NCBI RefSeq assembly: GCF_024707545.1
Contig: NZ_CP062229.1
Coordinates: 5,747,501 to 5,811,500 of the forward strand
Reading direction: 5' to 3'
Origin: Mesorhizobium onobrychidis
GTDB taxonomy: Bacteria > Pseudomonadota > Alphaproteobacteria > Rhizobiales > Rhizobiaceae
Length of the DNA stretch: 64,000 nucleotides
The notes beneath the pieces were generated by a model, which had not been told where the DNA came from, ran no database searches, and worked only from the letters and a program-made list of their open reading frames with translations. Position 1 is the first letter of the stretch. Every line of letters starts with the position of its first letter. The translations under genes and the position numbers were made by a program. Positions 1-7,726 of the stretch are shown here, in pieces.

Positions 1-2
1 GC

Positions 3-221
3 GTCAACGCCATCGCTCCGGGGTATTTCCATACGGCGATGACGGATGCTTTTTATCAGGATCCCGACTGGCAGACGGCGATGCTGGCCAAGATCCCGCA
101 GCGGCGCTTCGGTACGATGCAGGATCTGGCCGGAGCCGTTGTGTTTCTGGCGAGCGGGGCATCAGCCTATGTCACTGGGCATTGCCTCCCAGTCGACGGC
201 GGTTATCTCGCATCCATCTGA
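3..221 (+). CDS. SDR-family oxidoreductase, C-terminal part (HpsO-like candidate)
   Basis: The reading frame is open from the window edge; only about 72 C-terminal residues are present. It shows the usual short-chain dehydrogenase end: an N-A-I-A-P-G segment after the catalytic region, then the C-terminal block L-A-S-G-A-S-A-Y-V-T-G followed by V-D-G-G-Y. The active-site Tyr-Lys lies outside the window. It precedes, on the same strand, an importer, a HisD-family enzyme and a zinc alcohol dehydrogenase. That set matches DHPS (2,3-dihydroxypropane-1-sulfonate) catabolism, where HpsO is an SDR. The SDR family call is firm; the substrate is inferred from context only. Confidence 0.85.
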   Translation, partial: VNAIAPGYFHTAMTDAFYQDPDWQTAMLAKIPQRRFGTMQDLAGAVVFLASGASAYVTGHCLPVDGGYLASI

Positions 222-262
222 GCGACTGGGGTGTGGTGCAACAAGAACCGTGTAGACCAGAC

Positions 263-286
263 TTGTATATGGTTGTATATACCACC
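263..286. promoter_or_regulatory. Candidate operator of the HutC/UTRA-type GntR regulator
   Basis: Two TTGTATAT copies lie at 263-270 and 273-280. The second is inside the imperfect palindrome 271-286, which has the core GTATATAC and GGT/ACC-type outer arms. HutC-subfamily GntR regulators typically bind TTGTAT/ATACAA-type sites, and such a regulator is the last gene of this operon (6801-7532). The site lies 54 bp before the first importer gene, in the only sizeable gap of the operon. Binding is inferred. Confidence 0.5.
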
Positions 287-339
287 TCACAACGCTGGAC
301 GTTCTTGCATGCGACTGGCGACAAACAAGGGGAACCGCA

Positions 340-1485
340 ATGCAGGAGCCTTTCCGGGCCGTAGCTTCACGCGAAGCGGAAGGCGGCAGGGAAATCGCAG
401 TCACGGTCCGCAACGTCGGGATGGACTTCGATGGGGTTCATGCCGTCAAGAATGCATCCTTCGATCTGCCGAAGGGCCGGTTCCTCACCATTCTCGGGCC
501 TTCTGGGTCCGGCAAGACAACCCTCCTGCGGATGATCGCCGGGTTCCAGACCCCGAGCAGCGGCGAGATCTTCATCAACGGCGAAGCGGTGAGCGCGGTG
601 CCACCGCACAAGCGGTCGATCGGCATGGTCTTTCAAAGGCTTGCGTTGTTTCCACATATGACGGCGGCCGAGAATGTCGCCTTCCCGCTGAAGATGCGTC
701 GGCGCGACGCACGCACCATTCCGGACCGCGTCGACCGATATCTCGCGCTGGTCCGGCTCGAGGGCTATGGCGGCAGGCGCATTCACGAACTTTCCGGCGG
801 GCAGCAGCAGCGCGTCGCGATTGCGCGCGCGCTGGTGTTCGAGCCCGACCTGCTGCTTCTCGACGAGCCGCTGGCTGCACTCGATCGAAAGCTGCGCGAG
901 GAAATGCAGCTCGAATTCCGCCGCATCCAGCGCGAGCTCGGCGTCACCACGATCAACGTCACCCACGACCAGCGCGAGGCGCTGGTGGTTTCCGACGATA
1001 TCGTCGTCATGGATCAGGGCGAAATTCAGCAGAAGGCACGGCCGATCCACACCTACCGCCAGCCCCGCAACGCCTTCGTCGCCAATTTCATCGGCGTCAC
1101 CAACTTCATTGCCGGTACGGCGCGGGCCGTCTCGGGAGCGGGCGACGTCTCCATCCTTCGGGGTGATCTGATGCTTGCCGGAAAGATCGGCGATCCGGTC
1201 AATCCACCTGCGGAGGGCGGCAAGGCGTCGGGAGCGATCCGCGCCGAACAGATCCGTCTCGCCGGCGATGCTGCTCAGCTGTCGAATCTCGATTGCATGC
1301 TGGCCGGGACTGTCACCGACACGATCTTCGAAGGCGAGCGCATGGTCTACGAGGTCGCCTGCGCCGCGATTGGCGACGAGGTCATTCGCGTTTTTGACCA
1401 TGATCCCGCCGCGCACACGCAGTTCGACATAGGCGAAAGCGTGTTCCTGGGGTGGAATGCCAGGGACATGCTTGTTTTTCGATAG
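340..1485 (+). CDS. PotA-type ABC importer ATP-binding protein
   Basis: This is a 381-residue ATPase of the polyamine/opine/iron (PotA/FbpC) importer class. It has Walker A GPSGSGKT at about residues 53-60, signature LSGGQQQR at about 151-158, Walker B LLLLDEP at about 171-177, and an H-loop followed by a TOBE-like C-terminal domain. The about 20-residue lead before the ABC domain is longer than usual, so a start further downstream is possible. It is first in an operon with a binding protein (35 bp downstream), two permeases, two dehydrogenases and a GntR regulator. It should energise uptake of the compound oxidised by those enzymes. Confidence 0.9.
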   Translation: MQEPFRAVASREAEGGREIAVTVRNVGMDFDGVHAVKNASFDLPKGRFLTILGPSGSGKTTLLRMIAGFQTPSSGEIFINGEAVSAVPPHKRSIGMVFQRLALFPHMTAAENVAFPLKMRRRDARTIPDRVDRYLALVRLEGYGGRRIHELSGGQQQRVAIARALVFEPDLLLLDEPLAALDRKLREEMQLEFRRIQRELGVTTINVTHDQREALVVSDDIVVMDQGEIQQKARPIHTYRQPRNAFVANFIGVTNFIAGTARAVSGAGDVSILRGDLMLAGKIGDPVNPPAEGGKASGAIRAEQIRLAGDAAQLSNLDCMLAGTVTDTIFEGERMVYEVACAAIGDEVIRVFDHDPAAHTQFDIGESVFLGWNARDMLVFR

Positions 1486-1520
1486 AACCGGACACCGGTC
1501 AAACCCAGAGGAGAATGCAG

Positions 1521-2627
1521 ATGAAGCGCTTCAAGCCGACATTATCCCATCTTTCCCGCAGAACCTTCCTTCAGGCCACCGCCGCGCTCGGCGGCGCCTC
1601 AGCGCTCGGCCTGCGCGGCGCCTATGCGCAGGAGCCGGAAAAGCCGGCGGAGATCATCGTGCGCGCCTGGGGCGGCAGTTGGGTGGATAGTTTGAAGGCT
1701 GGCGTGTCCGACAGCTTCACCAAAATGACGGGGATTGCTGTTCGTCACGACCTGACCGAAGACAATGAGATCCAGCCCAAGGTCTGGGCGGCCGTAGCGC
1801 AGAACCGGGTCCCGCCGATCCACATCAACTGGGACACCACCACCAATGCCACGAAATCGGCACTGCGCGGCGTGACGGAAGACCTCTCCGACTTGCCGAA
1901 CCTCGCCAATGTGACGGACCTTGCCAAGCCGGCCGGCCTGGAAGGCTTCCCGATCGTCAACACCTACGGGTATGTCTATGTGCTTGCCTATCGGCCTGCG
2001 GCATTCCCGGACGGACCGCCGAAGTCGTGGAAAGACCTGCTCGACCCGAAGTTCAAGGGCCGGCTTGCCTTCTACAATGACGGCATCGGCTTCCATTTCC
2101 CCGCGCAGGTCGCCGGTGGCGGCAAGCTGGAGGACATACCCGGCAACATGCAGCCGGCTTGGGATTTCATTACCAAGATGAAGGCGCAGCAGCCGCTGCT
2201 GGGCGAAGATCCCGACTTCACCACCTGGTTCCAGAACGGCGAGATCGATGCCGCCTGCACCATCTCGACCAACGCCCGAGAGGCCCGCAAGAACGGGGTC
2301 AAAATCGAATGGGTCGTGCCGGAGGAGGGTGCGAAATTCGACACGGACGGTTTGTGGATTCCCAAGGGCCTGCCGGAAAACGAACTCTACTGGGCCAAGC
2401 AGTACATCAACCATGCGCTGACCAAGGAAGCCCAGCAGGTCTGGCTGGATGGGCTTGGCTTGCCGGGCGTGGTGCCGGGCCTCACACCGCCGAAGGATTT
2501 GGTGGGCGATCCGTCCTATCCGACCACCGAAGCGGATTTCCAGCGCCTCATCCGCATCTCGTCGAAGATCCAGGTCGAGAATGAGAGCGAGTGGTTTTCC
2601 AAGTTCAAGGCGATCATGCAGGGTTGA
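1521..2627 (+). CDS. PotD-type periplasmic substrate-binding protein (Tat-like leader)
   Basis: This is an extracellular solute-binding protein of the spermidine/putrescine-binding type, 368 residues from the chosen start. The start at 1521 is picked because GAGGAG ends 7 bases before it; the frame is open upstream to 1452. The leader contains S-R-R-T-F-L followed by an Ala/Gly-rich hydrophobic stretch and an A-Y-A-Q-like cleavage region, which suggests Tat export. The mature part begins with a I-I-V-R-A-W-G-G-S-W-type strand common in this class. It lies between the ATPase and the permeases of one operon. The ligand is not determinable here; DHPS or a related sulfonate/polyol is inferred from the adjacent enzymes. 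Confidence 0.9.
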   Translation: MKRFKPTLSHLSRRTFLQATAALGGASALGLRGAYAQEPEKPAEIIVRAWGGSWVDSLKAGVSDSFTKMTGIAVRHDLTEDNEIQPKVWAAVAQNRVPPIHINWDTTTNATKSALRGVTEDLSDLPNLANVTDLAKPAGLEGFPIVNTYGYVYVLAYRPAAFPDGPPKSWKDLLDPKFKGRLAFYNDGIGFHFPAQVAGGGKLEDIPGNMQPAWDFITKMKAQQPLLGEDPDFTTWFQNGEIDAACTISTNAREARKNGVKIEWVVPEEGAKFDTDGLWIPKGLPENELYWAKQYINHALTKEAQQVWLDGLGLPGVVPGLTPPKDLVGDPSYPTTEADFQRLIRISSKIQVENESEWFSKFKAIMQG

Positions 2628-2693
2628 CGCCGGGTCGGCCGGTGCTGCGCTGGCGGCACCGGCTCCTTCACGACGTCGGTTACGGATTTTTTC

Positions 2694-3638
2694 ATGCGGG
2701 CAGCCAGGACAGCCTATCCCCTCAAATGGCGCATCATGGATGCGCTGGAAGGCGTTGCCACCGCCATCTGGCCGGCGCGGTTCCGGCGCGCTACGCCCTA
2801 TCTGATACTGCTTCCGGCGGTGCTGCTGGTCGGACTGCTCGTGCTCGGTCTCATCCAGATCGCGGACGCAAGCCTGCGCACGCTCGACACCACCACCTTC
2901 CAATTCTCGGACGACTATTCCATCGCCAACTTCCGGCGGGCGCTGACAGAGCCGCTGTTCCTCGTTGTCGCGCAGCGCAGCCTCATCGCCGCCCTGATCG
3001 TCACCACTGTGACACTCGTCTTCGCCTTTCCCTACGCCTATCTGATGGTGCGCACGCGTTCGCCAGGATTGCGCAAATTCCTGCTGATTGCGCTGTTCCT
3101 GCCGTTCTTCATCGGCCAGGTTGTGCGTGCCTATGGCTGGCTGATCATCCTCGGCAATCAGGGCATGGTAAACGAGGCGCTCGGCCTTGTCGGGGTCGCC
3201 CCGATGCGGCTCATCTACAACTATCCCGCCGTGCTGTTCGGCCTCGTCCAGTACATGCTGCCCTTCGCCGTACTGATGCTCGCGCCGGCACTCACCGCCA
3301 TTCCCGAAGAATTGGAGGCGGCCGCTGGATCGCTCGGCGCGAACTGGGTTCGCACGTTCATCCATGTCGTGTTGCCACTCGCTCGTCCGGGCTTTATCGG
3401 CGCCGGCGTGGTGGTGCTGACGCTTTCGCTCACCGATTTCGCAGTCCCCGCGATCCTTGGCGGCGGCTCTCAGGACTTCATCGCCAACGCCATCTACGAC
3501 CAGTTCTTCCGAACGTCCGATCAGGGCCTTGGCGCGACGCTGGCGCTTATGCTGGTCGCGCTCGGGTCAATCCTCGTCGGCTTGGTGTTCGCGCTGTTCG
3601 GAGCCGGAACGCTTGCGATGGGGAGGTCACGGGCGTGA
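2694..3638 (+). CDS. PotB-type ABC importer permease
   Basis: This is an inner-membrane permease of 314 residues with about six hydrophobic helices. It has the binding-protein-dependent transport (EAA) loop around E-E-L-E-A-A-A-G-S-L-G-A, which contacts the ATPase. An in-frame ATG at 2736 is an alternative start, because no strong ribosome site precedes 2694. Its stop overlaps the GTG start of the next permease (GTGA), so the two are translationally coupled as expected for a heterodimeric PotBC-type channel. Confidence 0.9.
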   Translation: MRAARTAYPLKWRIMDALEGVATAIWPARFRRATPYLILLPAVLLVGLLVLGLIQIADASLRTLDTTTFQFSDDYSIANFRRALTEPLFLVVAQRSLIAALIVTTVTLVFAFPYAYLMVRTRSPGLRKFLLIALFLPFFIGQVVRAYGWLIILGNQGMVNEALGLVGVAPMRLIYNYPAVLFGLVQYMLPFAVLMLAPALTAIPEELEAAAGSLGANWVRTFIHVVLPLARPGFIGAGVVVLTLSLTDFAVPAILGGGSQDFIANAIYDQFFRTSDQGLGATLALMLVALGSILVGLVFALFGAGTLAMGRSRA

Positions 3639-4435
3639 GCGGCTCGCGCAGCAAATCGGTTGTTCTGTGGACCCTGGTGACGATCGCCTTGGTGACGCTT
3701 TCGGCGCCGACGGTCGTCGTGCTCGGCGCTTCCTTCACCGGCGGCAACATCATCACGTTTCCGCCGGACGGGCTGTCGCTGCGGTGGTATGCGCGCATCT
3801 CGCAGGCCTCTGACCTGCGCAACGCTTTCCTGCGCACGCTCCAAGTTGCGACGGTCTGTACGATCGTTGCCATTCCCGTGGGCACGCTGGCTGGCATCGC
3901 GCTGGCGAAATATGCGGTGCGTTTTGAGAAGACGATCCAGATCTATCTGCTGCTGCCCTTTACCATCCCGCTGATCGGATCGGGCATCGGCCTCATGCTG
4001 GTCTTCGGCAACGCCGGCATTCTCGGCCAGCTCTGGCCGGTCGGCATCGCCTGCTGCGTCATCAACCTTCCCTTCATGATCTGGGCGGTGACGGCGAGTG
4101 CCACCGGGCTTGACCCGGACCTTGAACTGGCCGCCGCCAATTGCGGCGCGCCGCCGCTCCAGGTGTTCTTCTCCGTCACCCTGCCGGCGGTTATGCCGGG
4201 GGTGATCACCGGCTCGCTGCTGATGTTCATCCTTGCGCTCAACGAGTTCTTGGTCAGCCTGCTGCTCGTCGATGCCCGCATCGTGACGCTGCCGGTGCTG
4301 ATCTACAACTCCATCCGCTCGATCATCACGCCGGATCTTGCCGCGATCTCCGTGGTCTTCATCGCCTGCTCGGCTGTCGCCATCTTCCTGCTCGACAGGC
4401 TGGTCGGGCTCGACATCTTCCTGAAATCGAAATGA
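3635..4435 (+). CDS. PotC-type ABC importer permease
   Basis: This is the second permease of the importer, 266 residues. It starts at GTG 3635, which overlaps the previous stop; the frame is open much further upstream, but only as an out-of-frame shadow of the first permease. It has a hydrophobic N-terminal helix, about six membrane segments and the EAA loop around L-D-P-D-L-E-L-A-A-A-N-C-G-A. It is followed 35 bases later by the HisD-like enzyme. Confidence 0.9.
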   Translation: MSGSRSKSVVLWTLVTIALVTLSAPTVVVLGASFTGGNIITFPPDGLSLRWYARISQASDLRNAFLRTLQVATVCTIVAIPVGTLAGIALAKYAVRFEKTIQIYLLLPFTIPLIGSGIGLMLVFGNAGILGQLWPVGIACCVINLPFMIWAVTASATGLDPDLELAAANCGAPPLQVFFSVTLPAVMPGVITGSLLMFILALNEFLVSLLLVDARIVTLPVLIYNSIRSIITPDLAAISVVFIACSAVAIFLLDRLVGLDIFLKSK

Positions 4436-4470
4436 GGAATGCCGGCCCGCGGGGCCGAAAAGGAAATCCT

Positions 4471-5793
4471 ATGCCAAACGTATCGTTCCACGCCTTGAGC
4501 CAACTCGACGTCGCCAGTCGAGCGGCACTGATGCGGCGCTCAGAGACCGATCTCTCTGGCTTTATGGAGAAGGCCGCACCGATCATCGAGGCGGTCCGAA
4601 CAGAAGGCGACGCCGCGCTCGTCCGTTTCGCCCGCGACTTGGACAAGGCAGATCTCGATGCCGCGCGGCTGAAGGTCAGCCCCGCCGAGTTCGACGCCGC
4701 CTTCGGCATGGTGGACGAGGACGTGGTCGCCGCCATTCGCTTCGGCATCGACAACATCCGGCGTTTCCACGAAGAGCAGAAGCCGGAAGCGATGTGGCTT
4801 AAGGAAATGCGGCCCGGCGCCTATGCCGGGGACCGCTTCACGCCGATCCGCTCGGTGGCGCTCTATGTCCCGCGCGGCAAGGGGGCGTTCCCTTCGGTGA
4901 CAATGATGACCGCAGTGCCCGCCGTCGTGGCGGGCGTCCCGGAACTTGCTATCATGACGCCGCCAGCGGCCGATGGTTCGGTGGACGCAGCGACACTGGT
5001 TGCGGCGCGCCTCGCCGGCGTCGAAACGGTCTACAAATGCGGCGGCGCGCAGGCGGTCGCCGCGGTCGCCTACGGCACAGAGACGATCAGGCCCGCGCTC
5101 AAGATCGTCGGTCCAGGCAGCCCTTGGGTCGTTGCGGCCAAGCGGCTGCTTGCGGGAGTCATCGATCCCGGGCTTCCCGCTGGTCCGTCGGAAGCGATTA
5201 TCCTCGCCGACGACAGCGTGCATGGCGGACTGGCCGCGCTCGACCTCCTCATCGAGGCGGAGCACGGGCCGGACTCGTCGGCCTACCTGGTGACCCACAG
5301 CCGCCGCGTGACGGAGGAGGCACTGGCGGCGCTGCCCGAGCACTGGGCGCGCATGACCGATCAGCGGGTAGCGTTCTCCACCGCGGTGCTGACCGGTGCC
5401 TGTGGCGGCATCGTGCTGACGGCATCGATCGAGGAGAGCTACCGTTTCATCAACGACTACGCACCTGAGCATCTGGAGATCCTCTCCACCGATCCCTTTG
5501 CGCACCTTGGCCACATCACCGAAGCCGCCGAGATCCTGATGGGGCCGCACACGCCGGTTTCGATCGGCAATTTCGGGCTGGGCCCGAACGCCGTGCTGCC
5601 GACCAGCCGCTGGGCGCGTACCTGTGGACCGCTCTCGGTCACGGATTTCGTCAAGCGCTCTTCCATCGGCTACGTGACGGCGACGGCCTATCCGGAATTC
5701 GCGCGTCATGCCCGTACGCTTGCCCGCTATGAAGGCTTTTCCTCGCACGAACACGCCGTTTCCGACGTGCGCGACCGATATCTGGTGCGGTAG
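4471..5793 (+). CDS. HisD-family dehydrogenase, candidate DHPS 3-dehydrogenase (HpsN-like)
   Basis: The protein has 440 residues, the length of histidinol dehydrogenase. The family block N-D-Y-A-P-E-H-L-E is present, with the catalytic Glu-His pair at 333-334, and the E-H-G-P-D-S block has His265. Positions that bind zinc in E. coli HisD differ: the Gln of Q-A-E-H-G is Glu262, and the Asp of V-G-D-Y is Asn367 (I-G-N-F-G). The His of N-H-V-L-P-T is also Ala. This points to a paralogue that does not act on histidinol. HpsN, a HisD relative, oxidises (R)-DHPS to (R)-sulfolactate, and here an SDR and a zinc alcohol dehydrogenase flank it as HpsO and HpsP do. The family is certain; the HpsN role is an inference. 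Confidence 0.8.
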   Translation: MPNVSFHALSQLDVASRAALMRRSETDLSGFMEKAAPIIEAVRTEGDAALVRFARDLDKADLDAARLKVSPAEFDAAFGMVDEDVVAAIRFGIDNIRRFHEEQKPEAMWLKEMRPGAYAGDRFTPIRSVALYVPRGKGAFPSVTMMTAVPAVVAGVPELAIMTPPAADGSVDAATLVAARLAGVETVYKCGGAQAVAAVAYGTETIRPALKIVGPGSPWVVAAKRLLAGVIDPGLPAGPSEAIILADDSVHGGLAALDLLIEAEHGPDSSAYLVTHSRRVTEEALAALPEHWARMTDQRVAFSTAVLTGACGGIVLTASIEESYRFINDYAPEHLEILSTDPFAHLGHITEAAEILMGPHTPVSIGNFGLGPNAVLPTSRWARTCGPLSVTDFVKRSSIGYVTATAYPEFARHARTLARYEGFSSHEHAVSDVRDRYLVR

Positions 5794-5796
5794 CGG

Positions 5797-6804
5797 ATGA
5801 TGAAGGCGGCCAGACTCCATGCGGCGGGCGACTTGCGGGTCGAGGATGTGCCGTCTCCCGGCGAACCAGGGCCTGGCTGGGTGCGGCTCAGGGTGACGGC
5901 CGCCGGCATCTGCGGCTCCGACCTCCACAATTTCCGCACCGGTCAGTGGATCAACCGCGCGCCGAGCGTCGTTGGACATGAGTTCGCTGGCGAAGTGACT
6001 GCCGTGGGGGCCGGCGTGTCCCGGGTGGCCCTCGGAGACCGGGTCGTCGCCGATTCGCGTTTCTGGTGCGGCGAATGTCCTGCTTGCCGGGCCGGCCTGC
6101 ATAATGTCTGTGCCACACTGGGCTTTGTAGGCGAGGTCTGCGACGGCGGCTTCGCGGAAGAGACGGAGCTGCCGGCGCGGCTGCTCCTGCGCCATGACCC
6201 CGCGCTCGATCCCGCAATCGCCGCCATGGCGGAGCCGCTGGCGGTCGCCCTGCACGCAGTGCGGCGGCTGTCGGCGCCGGCCGGGGCGCCGGTGCTTATC
6301 GCCGGTTGCGGCCCGATCGGCGGGCTGGCGGCGCTGCTCCTGTCGCGGCGCAGCGACAGACCGGTCCTCGTCGCCGACCGCAATGCAGCGCGTGCGGATC
6401 TTGTGGCCGAGGTGAGCGGCGCGACCGTCGTCGACCTGGGCATCCTGCCCCACGATCCTAACTTGCGCCATGCCATCGACGCGACGGGAAATGTGACGGT
6501 GATGGCGCGGCTGCTCGATCGTTTGGCCGGCGGCGGCACGCTGGCGCTGGTCGGCATTTCGCATGGCCGCCTCGACCTCGACCCCAACTTCCTGGTCGAG
6601 CGCGAGATCGCGCTTGTCGGCTGCCACGCCTTCGCCGACGAGCTTGCGCCGGCCGTAGCCATGCTTGGCGATCTCGCCCCCCTGTTGTCGCGCTTCGTGG
6701 CTGAGGAGATCGCGATCGACGAAATCCCCGCCGCCTACCAGCGCCTGATCGCAGGCACGAGCGGCGGCTTGAAGACCATCATCCGAATGGGGGGTGGGCG
6801 ATGA
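5797..6804 (+). CDS. Zinc-dependent alcohol dehydrogenase (HpsP-like candidate)
   Basis: This is a medium-chain dehydrogenase of 335 residues. The catalytic zinc region is G-I-C-G-S-D-L-H and G-H-E-F-A-G-E-V. The structural zinc loop has Cys residues in the F-W-C-G-E-C-P-A-C-R-A-G region and the following N-V-C, and the Rossmann motif is A-G-C-G-P-I-G-G. It starts 3 bases after the HisD-like gene and overlaps the regulator by 4 bases. In hps loci an enzyme of this type interconverts DHPS enantiomers through the 2-keto form; that role is inferred. Two adjacent ATGs (5797 and 5800) are possible starts. Confidence 0.85.
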   Translation: MMKAARLHAAGDLRVEDVPSPGEPGPGWVRLRVTAAGICGSDLHNFRTGQWINRAPSVVGHEFAGEVTAVGAGVSRVALGDRVVADSRFWCGECPACRAGLHNVCATLGFVGEVCDGGFAEETELPARLLLRHDPALDPAIAAMAEPLAVALHAVRRLSAPAGAPVLIAGCGPIGGLAALLLSRRSDRPVLVADRNAARADLVAEVSGATVVDLGILPHDPNLRHAIDATGNVTVMARLLDRLAGGGTLALVGISHGRLDLDPNFLVEREIALVGCHAFADELAPAVAMLGDLAPLLSRFVAEEIAIDEIPAAYQRLIAGTSGGLKTIIRMGGGR

Positions 6805-7532
6805 TCAAGCTTCCCGAAACCGCCGGACCGCTCTACGAAAAGGTCAAGGACTACGTGCTTGGCAACATCGGCAGCGGCAAATGGCCGAAGGACCGGAGGC
6901 TGCCTTCCGAAAACGAGCTGGTCAGCACGCTCGGCGTCTCGCGCATGACCGTGCACCGGGCGCTGAGGGAACTGACCTCGGAGGGCCACCTCCTGCGCAT
7001 CCAGGGCGTAGGCACCTTCGTGGCGCCGCCGAAGCCGCAATCTGCCCTCATCGAAATCAGGAACATCGCCGGCGAGATCGCCGCGCGCGGCGGACGCCAC
7101 AGGGCCGAGGTCGTCGTGCTCGAGAAGATCCGCGACCCGGCGCTGGACCTCATTGTCGCCTTCGAGTTCATGCGCCGCAGACCGGTCGCCCATTCGATCA
7201 TCGTGCATTTCGAGGACGATGTGCCCGTCCAGCTTGAGGAACGCTTCGTCAATTCGGCTCTCGCACCGGACTACCACCGGCAAAATTTTATTGCGACCAC
7301 CACCTACGACTATCTGCAGCGGGCGACGCCGCTGACGGAAGTGGAGCACGTGATCTCGGCCGTCGCCGCCGACGAGGTGGCCGCCGGCCGTTTGATGATC
7401 CGGCCAGGCGACCCCTGCCTGCTCCTGCATCGGCGGACCTGGTCAGGCGCGGCGGTCGCCACCGTCAACAAGCTCACCTATGTCGGCAGCCGCTATTCGC
7501 TGGGCAGCCGCTACGCGCCCTCGCCCGCATGA
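6801..7532 (+). CDS. GntR-family regulator, HutC subfamily (UTRA domain)
   Basis: This is a 243-residue transcription factor. The N-terminal winged helix (about residues 5-75) contains the GntR-typical L-P-S-E-N-E-L and S-R-M-T-V-H-R-A-L motifs. The remainder fits a UTRA effector-binding domain, with an F-E-D-D-V-P-V-Q-L-E-E-R-F segment. It is the last gene of the importer-dehydrogenase operon and overlaps the previous gene by 4 bases. It probably autoregulates the operon through the TTGTATAT-containing palindrome at 263-286, with the substrate or an oxidation product as ligand. Confidence 0.9.
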   Translation: MIKLPETAGPLYEKVKDYVLGNIGSGKWPKDRRLPSENELVSTLGVSRMTVHRALRELTSEGHLLRIQGVGTFVAPPKPQSALIEIRNIAGEIAARGGRHRAEVVVLEKIRDPALDLIVAFEFMRRRPVAHSIIVHFEDDVPVQLEERFVNSALAPDYHRQNFIATTTYDYLQRATPLTEVEHVISAVAADEVAAGRLMIRPGDPCLLLHRRTWSGAAVATVNKLTYVGSRYSLGSRYAPSPA

Positions 7533-7726
7533 GCGGGGTCACGTAGCCAAGCCGGGCGGGGCACCCTATCGGCCCAACGGCTGCTTGATAGGGAACCAGT
7601 TCTGACTGCGCCGCCGTTTTTCTTGTTGACGCCGACCATATCAGGTTCGGGGTCAAGCCTGGCCGCCGGTCAAATTGCACCGGAGCGGCCAGACTGATTG
7701 GGAATGTCCGGGAAGCGGCCGACCGT

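Noticed and set aside
1599..3365. 588-codon antisense frame opposite the binding-protein and permease genes
   Set aside because: Shadow frame; the plus strand has a PotD-type protein and a permease with standard motifs.
2591..4435. 614-codon frame covering both PotB- and PotC-type genes
   Set aside because: The first 348 codons are out of frame with the PotB-type permease; the real gene starts at GTG 3635.
4540..6627. 695-codon antisense frame opposite the HisD-like and alcohol dehydrogenase genes
   Set aside because: It is a high-GC shadow: Arg/His/Gly-rich, no family motif and no ribosome site, while the opposite strand has two clearly recognisable enzymes.
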